9,396 nucleotides of DNA from Deltaproteobacteria bacterium (GTDB taxonomy: Bacteria; Myxococcota_A; Polyangia; Haliangiales; Haliangiaceae). The stretch spans positions 1 through 9,396 of the forward strand of contig JACCQV010000188.1 in assembly GCA_013813945.1 (NCBI GenBank), written 5' to 3'. Of the stretch, positions 5,825-9,396 are shown one piece after another (positions within the stretch are counted from its first letter, which is position 1; every line of letters begins with the position of its first letter). A program made the position numbers and the translations under genes. Under the pieces are notes generated by a model. That model made no database searches, was not told the origin of the DNA, and saw only the letters and a list, made by a program, of their open reading frames with translations.

Positions 5825-7311
5825 AAAATCGGTACCGGCTTGAGCGAGACCTTGCCGTCCTTGGTGACGACGCGGAAGCGCACGCGCTGGCACTGGTACT
5901 GCGCCTTCAGCTTGCCCTCGTTGACCTTGAGCTTCGCGATGAAGTTCTCGAACGAGACCTCGTCGGGATTGCCGGTCGCCTTCCGTGCGTTGACGTACTC
6001 CGTGTAAACGCGCTTGTAGTAGTCGGGCTCCGACTCCTGCGCGAGCGCCGCGATGTCGGGATCGACGGCGGGCTTGTCGTCGCCCTCCTCGAACTCGACG
6101 CGGCCCTGCATGATCGGGTTGCCTTCCTCGTCGAACTCCTCCTCGCCTGGCTCGGGCCGGCCGAGCAGGCGCGCGAGCATGACGTTGAGGCCATTGGACA
6201 GACCGTCGAGCTCGGGCCCCACGGGCCGGAACGTCCGGTCGAGGTTGCCGTTGATGATCTCGGTGACGCCCTGCTCGACCTGATCCACCTGCCCCATGAG
6301 CCGGCGATGCGACAGGTAGAGCCCGAGCAGCGCGATCGCGAGTGCACCACCGCCGAGGAGCAGGACGAACAGCTTGACGGTGCCGCCCGTGTTGCCGGCC
6401 TCGCCGACGGGCGCGAGGACGATCGCACCGGCGGTCATGGCGGGATAACCAGGGGGCAGCGAGCGCGTCGCAGAGCGCGGCATCCGCACGCCTGCGGCGA
6501 TGTACTCGTCCTCGCCGATCGTGATCCGCTGCTTCGTGGCGTCGTTGCCGATCTTCTTGGACTTCAGCAGCTCGGTGAGGGCCCGGGCCTTCGCCGTGTC
6601 CTCTTCGGTGGTGGTGCCGCGCGTGAAGCTCGATGCCACGACACGTCCCGCGTCGTAGTACGCGATGTCGGTCCCGAGCAGCGCGCGGTCCTTCTGGGTC
6701 TCCTTCGCCGTCTGCGAGTAGGCCACGACGATCGCGCCGATGATCGAGACGCCCTCGATGTCCTTCGGATTGACGGGCGCATCGGGATCGATGATCGGCG
6801 CAACGCCGACCTTCATCATTCCCTTGTCGTCCTTCATCCAGATGTCGCTGATGATGACCTTCTTGCCGAGCGCGACGTTGAGCGCCGGGAGGACCGACTC
6901 GCCCTTGTCATCCTTGAGGTACTTCGGAGGCACCGAGCTGACCTCGTGCATCGCGAGGACATTCCCCGACGCATCGACGAGCGCGATGATGTCTGGCTTG
7001 ACCTCACCCTGCTTCTCGTCCGAGGTGAACTTCTGGAAGCCGATGCGGGCCTGAGAGGAACGCTCGGCCTCGCTGTCGGTCTTGACGGCCTTGACGAACT
7101 CCGCGCGCGCCGCGAGGCGTTCGGCCTTGTTTGCGACATCGATGCCCTTCAGCTGATTCAGCTGCTGGACGACTTGATAGGCCCGCGTGAGCTGGGCGTC
7201 GGCGTCCTTGAGGGCACGCTCGTTCAAGCTGGTCGACGTGACGAAGTATGCGATGGCCGTGAGTGCGGCAATCACGGCAGCAACAACCGCGGCGATAACG
7301 GTGCGGGACAT
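5818..7311 (-). CDS. Membrane Cache-HAMP sensor-like protein with MXAN_5187-type tail
   Basis: A 497-residue inner-membrane protein. Segment 1 (about 4-24) and segment 2 (about 312-334) enclose an outer region of about 285 residues. That region has Cache-like strands at PDIIALVDASGNVLA (106-120), and a second half with GVSIIGAIVVAYSQ (187-200) and ALLGTDIAYYDAGRVVASSF (210-229). It looks like a ligand-sensing double-Cache module. After segment 2 comes a HAMP-like linker (about 335-384, with NGNLDRTFRPVGPELDGLSNGLNVML). A glutamate-rich hinge (388-412) leads to a small C-terminal domain (about 428-497; YYKRVYTEYVNARKATGNPD, then VRFRVVTKDGKVSLKPVPI). I associate this tail with the myxobacterial MXAN_5187 C-terminal family, from memory. 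No histidine kinase, GGDEF, EAL, phosphatase or chemoreceptor output domain is present. It is the only gene in the cluster with a strong ribosome site, 42 bases after kinase 2. Signal and output are unknown. Confidence 0.85.
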   Translation of the reverse strand: MSRTVIAAVVAAVIAALTAIAYFVTSTSLNERALKDADAQLTRAYQVVQQLNQLKGIDVANKAERLAARAEFVKAVKTDSEAERSSQARIGFQKFTSDEKQGEVKPDIIALVDASGNVLAMHEVSSVPPKYLKDDKGESVLPALNVALGKKVIISDIWMKDDKGMMKVGVAPIIDPDAPVNPKDIEGVSIIGAIVVAYSQTAKETQKDRALLGTDIAYYDAGRVVASSFTRGTTTEEDTAKARALTELLKSKKIGNDATKQRITIGEDEYIAAGVRMPRSATRSLPPGYPAMTAGAIVLAPVGEAGNTGGTVKLFVLLLGGGALAIALLGLYLSHRRLMGQVDQVEQGVTEIINGNLDRTFRPVGPELDGLSNGLNVMLARLLGRPEPGEEEFDEEGNPIMQGRVEFEEGDDKPAVDPDIAALAQESEPDYYKRVYTEYVNARKATGNPDEVSFENFIAKLKVNEGKLKAQYQCQRVRFRVVTKDGKVSLKPVPIFA

Positions 7312-7312
7312 G

Positions 7313-7320
7313 CTCCCTCC
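7313..7320 (-). promoter_or_regulatory. Strong ribosome binding site of the Cache-HAMP gene
   Basis: On the minus strand GGAGGGAG lies one base before the ATG block (GGAGGGAGC-ATG). GGAGG ends 5 bases before the start codon, a short but workable spacing. It confirms the start at 7311. It contrasts with the weak or missing sites of the other genes, most of which rely on overlap with the preceding gene. Confidence 0.75.
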
Positions 7321-7353
7321 GCGCGGGATTATTCGTGGACTGACGCGGAGTTG

Positions 7354-9009
7354 TCAATCAACCGCGGCGTCGGATACGTGCAGCTTGCTCAAGCCGCAGA
7401 TCGCTCGCAGCTGCTGCTCGGCCCCGGCCTCGTCCATGGGTGCGAACAAACACACGCTGTACGCCACTCCACGGGCCATTGCGGCCGGGATCAGCGGGGG
7501 ATCGTCGATCACGAGCAGGCGGCGCTTGCCGCCCGGGCCGATCATGGTCGCAAACGTGGCGGTCGCACAATCGTGGGTGATCGTCGCATCGAGGTACTTG
7601 GACCGTGATTCATCCGGCGGCTTGCACAGGGCCGCCCTGGGCACCGCGACCAGCTCCTGGACCGGGTCCGGGATCTCGAGCGGCGGCTCGGAGCCGCGCG
7701 CCGCGGCGCGATAGCGGGCCAGGGCCTCGTCGTAGTGGCGGGCCAGCTCCGCCGGAGGAATCGTCCCGGTCGTGGCGACGAGCTGCGCGCCGATCCGCGC
7801 CTCGGCACTCAGAGCCACGCCCTTCATCTGGATCGTGGCCTTCGGCCCGCCATCCCCACCCCGCTTCAGCACCACGACCGCCGCTGCGACCCCGCCCGCC
7901 ACCACCAGCGCGCCGACGGCGATCCACGGCAGGCTGCTTCGCTTGCGGGCCGCACGGGTATGGGTCCCGGGCTCGAGCTCGTCCGCGAGGCTCACACCGG
8001 CCGTGGCGGTCGCGACCTTGGCCGGGACTGCGGAGCGGCCCTCGCCGAGGACCTCGCGGTTGAGACTCTGGGTGTCCACGATCGCGCCGTCGCCTTCGAG
8101 GCGCAGCGCGCTCTCGAGGAGCTTGCGCATCTCGCGGGCATCCGCGAACCGATCCGCGGGCTTCTTCGCCAGGCTGCGCATCAGCGCGTCCTCGACGATC
8201 TTCGGCACCTCGATCCCCAGCGTCGAGGGTCGCTTCGGCGCCTCGGACAGGTGCTTGGTCATGATCTCGAAGTGCGTGCTGCCGTCGAACGGTGTGTCGC
8301 CGGTGAGCGACTCGTAGAGCGTGGCGCCCAGCGAGTAGAGGTCGGTGCGCAGATCGACCTCCTGCCCGCGCACCTGCTCGGGGGACATGTAGCGGACGGT
8401 GCCCATCGTCTGCCCGGTCGCGGTCAGCTTGGTCGACGTCGTCATCTTGGCGATGCCGAAGTCCATCACCGTCGCCATTGCGTCGTGCGCACGCACGAGC
8501 ACGTTCGATGGCTTCATGTCGCGATGGATCACGCCGCGGCCGTGCGCGTACTCGAGCGCGCGCAGCACCTCGATCGCGACCTTGCACGACGACCTCCAGT
8601 CCATCCGCTTGTTCTCGAGGATGATCCGCTCCCACGTGCGGCCCTGGACGTATTGCATCGCGAGGACGAAGAAGCCGTTCTCCTGCCCGAAGTTGTAGAG
8701 GTGGACGATGTTCGGGTGGTCGAGCGCCGCGAGCGCCTTCGCCTCCTCGAGAAACCGCGACTTGACCTGACTGTGTGCGGCGAGCTCGGGCGGAAGGATC
8801 TTGAGCGCGACCTCCTGCTCGGTCAGCTTGTGTTTGCCCTTGAAGACGACACTCATGCCGCCCTGGCCCAGGATGTCGACGAGCTCGTACTGCCCGAGCA
8901 TCACCTGCCCGAGCATGCGGTGGGCGCCCGTTGCACCGAGTGGTGCACCGCAGTGGCTGCACTTGACGTCGATCTCGAGGACGTCGCCGTTACAGGCCGG
9001 GCAAGTCAT
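7354..9009 (-). CDS. Membrane-anchored Ser/Thr protein kinase with zinc ribbon and four-cysteine outer domain (kinase 2)
   Basis: A 551-residue Hanks-type kinase. The N-terminal zinc ribbon has C3, C6, C17 and C20 (CxxC-x10-CxxC). The kinase domain (about 41-303) shows LGQGGMSVVFKG (47-58), K70 in VALK, a likely alpha-C Glu at E88/E89, HRDMKPSN (162-169, catalytic D164), DFG (183-185) and MSPEQ (208-212), so it should be catalytically competent. Several threonines lie in the activation loop (T193, T196, T198, T201, T204). A linker (304-358) leads to one membrane segment (about 361-381) and an outer domain of about 165 residues. That domain holds four cysteines (C462, C481, C520, C538), the right number for two disulfides in an oxidising compartment. 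It has none of the repeats of PASTA domains, so it is not a classical PknB. The start overlaps the hydrolase stop as ATGA. It is upstream of the Cache protein and NamZ-like genes, suggesting an envelope-related role. Confidence 0.93.
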   Translation of the reverse strand: MTCPACNGDVLEIDVKCSHCGAPLGATGAHRMLGQVMLGQYELVDILGQGGMSVVFKGKHKLTEQEVALKILPPELAAHSQVKSRFLEEAKALAALDHPNIVHLYNFGQENGFFVLAMQYVQGRTWERIILENKRMDWRSSCKVAIEVLRALEYAHGRGVIHRDMKPSNVLVRAHDAMATVMDFGIAKMTTSTKLTATGQTMGTVRYMSPEQVRGQEVDLRTDLYSLGATLYESLTGDTPFDGSTHFEIMTKHLSEAPKRPSTLGIEVPKIVEDALMRSLAKKPADRFADAREMRKLLESALRLEGDGAIVDTQSLNREVLGEGRSAVPAKVATATAGVSLADELEPGTHTRAARKRSSLPWIAVGALVVAGGVAAAVVVLKRGGDGGPKATIQMKGVALSAEARIGAQLVATTGTIPPAELARHYDEALARYRAAARGSEPPLEIPDPVQELVAVPRAALCKPPDESRSKYLDATITHDCATATFATMIGPGGKRRLLVIDDPPLIPAAMARGVAYSVCLFAPMDEAGAEQQLRAICGLSKLHVSDAAVD

Positions 9010-9396
9010 CGCGCCCAGCCCGGGATCCGATCGAGCCAGCGCCCGAGCTCGTCGATCAGCACGCGCGGATACTCGACGGGCGTGTAGTGCGTGCCGCCCT
9101 TGATCACCACGAGCCTCGACTGCGGGATCGCGCGGTGCATGTGCTCGGCGGTCGACGGCGGCGTCATCAGATCCTTGTCGCCGGTGACGATCGTCACCGG
9201 TACTCCGATCGTGGCGAGCACGTCCTCGGCATCGTGCTCGTCGAGCCGGGTCAGGAGGTCGGAGTAGATCACCCAGTCGATTCCCGTGAAGCCCGCGGCG
9301 ATCGCGCGAAATACCTCGAGATCGATCGTCGCGGAGACCAGCCCGACGCGCTTCATCGCACTGATCAACGCATCCGAGCCGGCCACCCGCTTGGTC
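9006..9396 (-). CDS. Alpha/beta hydrolase, C-terminal part (5' end beyond the window)
   Basis: Only the last 130 or so residues are present; the frame stays open through the right edge, so the true start lies outside. An in-frame GTG at 9386..9384 is not credible as a start because it would omit half the fold. The visible part carries the late catalytic elements of an alpha/beta hydrolase: IGVPVTIVTGDKDLMTPP (the acid, probably the second Asp, codon 9173..9171) and VVIKGGTHYTPVEYP (the His, codon 9089..9087), followed by the final helix DELGRWLDRIPGW. The nucleophile-elbow serine would lie upstream, out of sight. The fold covers esterases, lactonases, haloperoxidases and peptidases; the substrate cannot be told. 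Its stop overlaps the kinase 2 start (ATGA), so the two are translationally coupled and this is probably not the first gene of the operon. Confidence 0.88.
   Translation of the reverse strand, partial: TKRVAGSDALISAMKRVGLVSATIDLEVFRAIAAGFTGIDWVIYSDLLTRLDEHDAEDVLATIGVPVTIVTGDKDLMTPPSTAEHMHRAIPQSRLVVIKGGTHYTPVEYPRVLIDELGRWLDRIPGWAR

Noticed and set aside
5509..7608. Open frame of 699 codons on the + strand, the longest in the window.
   Set aside because: It lies antisense to the NamZ-like and Cache-HAMP genes, whose families, membrane segments and ribosome site are clear. Its product is a repetitive Arg/Asp/Leu-rich sequence with no domain, typical of antisense frames in GC-rich DNA.
7735..9087. 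Open frame of 450 codons on the + strand opposite kinase 2, and a 450-codon frame on the - strand in another phase (7610-8962).
   Set aside because: Both overlap the fully supported kinase 2 and have low-complexity charged sequence without motifs.
9006..9386. Alpha/beta hydrolase frame read as a complete 126-residue protein from the GTG at 9386.
   Set aside because: The frame stays open to the window edge, and a 126-residue product would lack the nucleophile half of the fold.

Overview
The window is GC-rich (about two thirds G+C by eye) and densely coded, and it reads as bacterial chromosome. Two membrane-anchored Hanks-type Ser/Thr protein kinases with N-terminal CxxC zinc ribbons, a Cache/HAMP membrane protein with a tail like one I associate with myxobacterial proteins, and strings of ATGA start/stop overlaps suggest Myxococcota (a Haliangium/Kofleriaceae-like lineage is my guess). 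That placement is an inference from gene types. No rRNA, tRNA, insertion sequence, phage gene or CRISPR array was seen.

Left part, + strand: an AT-richer, gene-free leader (about 1-250) with two short inverted repeats precedes a TetR-family regulator (251-907). A 127-bp gap with three overlapping inverted repeats follows. Then comes kinase 1 (1035-2579): zinc ribbon, complete kinase domain, one membrane segment, and a beta-rich outer domain.

Right part, - strand, transcribed from 9396 towards 2583: an alpha/beta hydrolase (cut by the window edge), kinase 2 with a four-cysteine outer domain (7354-9009), a Cache/HAMP membrane protein (5818-7311), a NamZ/DUF1343 (GH171-type) protein (4608-5786), NadD (4024-4611), a DUF2520 Rossmann protein (3140-4027) and a small secreted protein of unknown function (2583-3113). 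Three of the six junctions are 4-base ATGA overlaps and the others are gaps of 26, 31 and 42 bases, so all seven may form one operon. It meets kinase 1 tail to tail with only 3 bases between the stop codons.

Working together (inference): kinase 2 and the Cache protein both face the envelope, the NamZ-like protein would act on peptidoglycan-derived muramyl sugars, and NadD makes the NAD precursor. A link between envelope state, wall recycling and NAD supply is possible but unproven. The clearest oddities are the Cache/HAMP protein without a recognised output domain, the signal-less NamZ-like protein, two zinc-ribbon kinases with unrelated outer domains, and a 20-bp near-perfect palindrome between the Cache gene and the NamZ-like gene.
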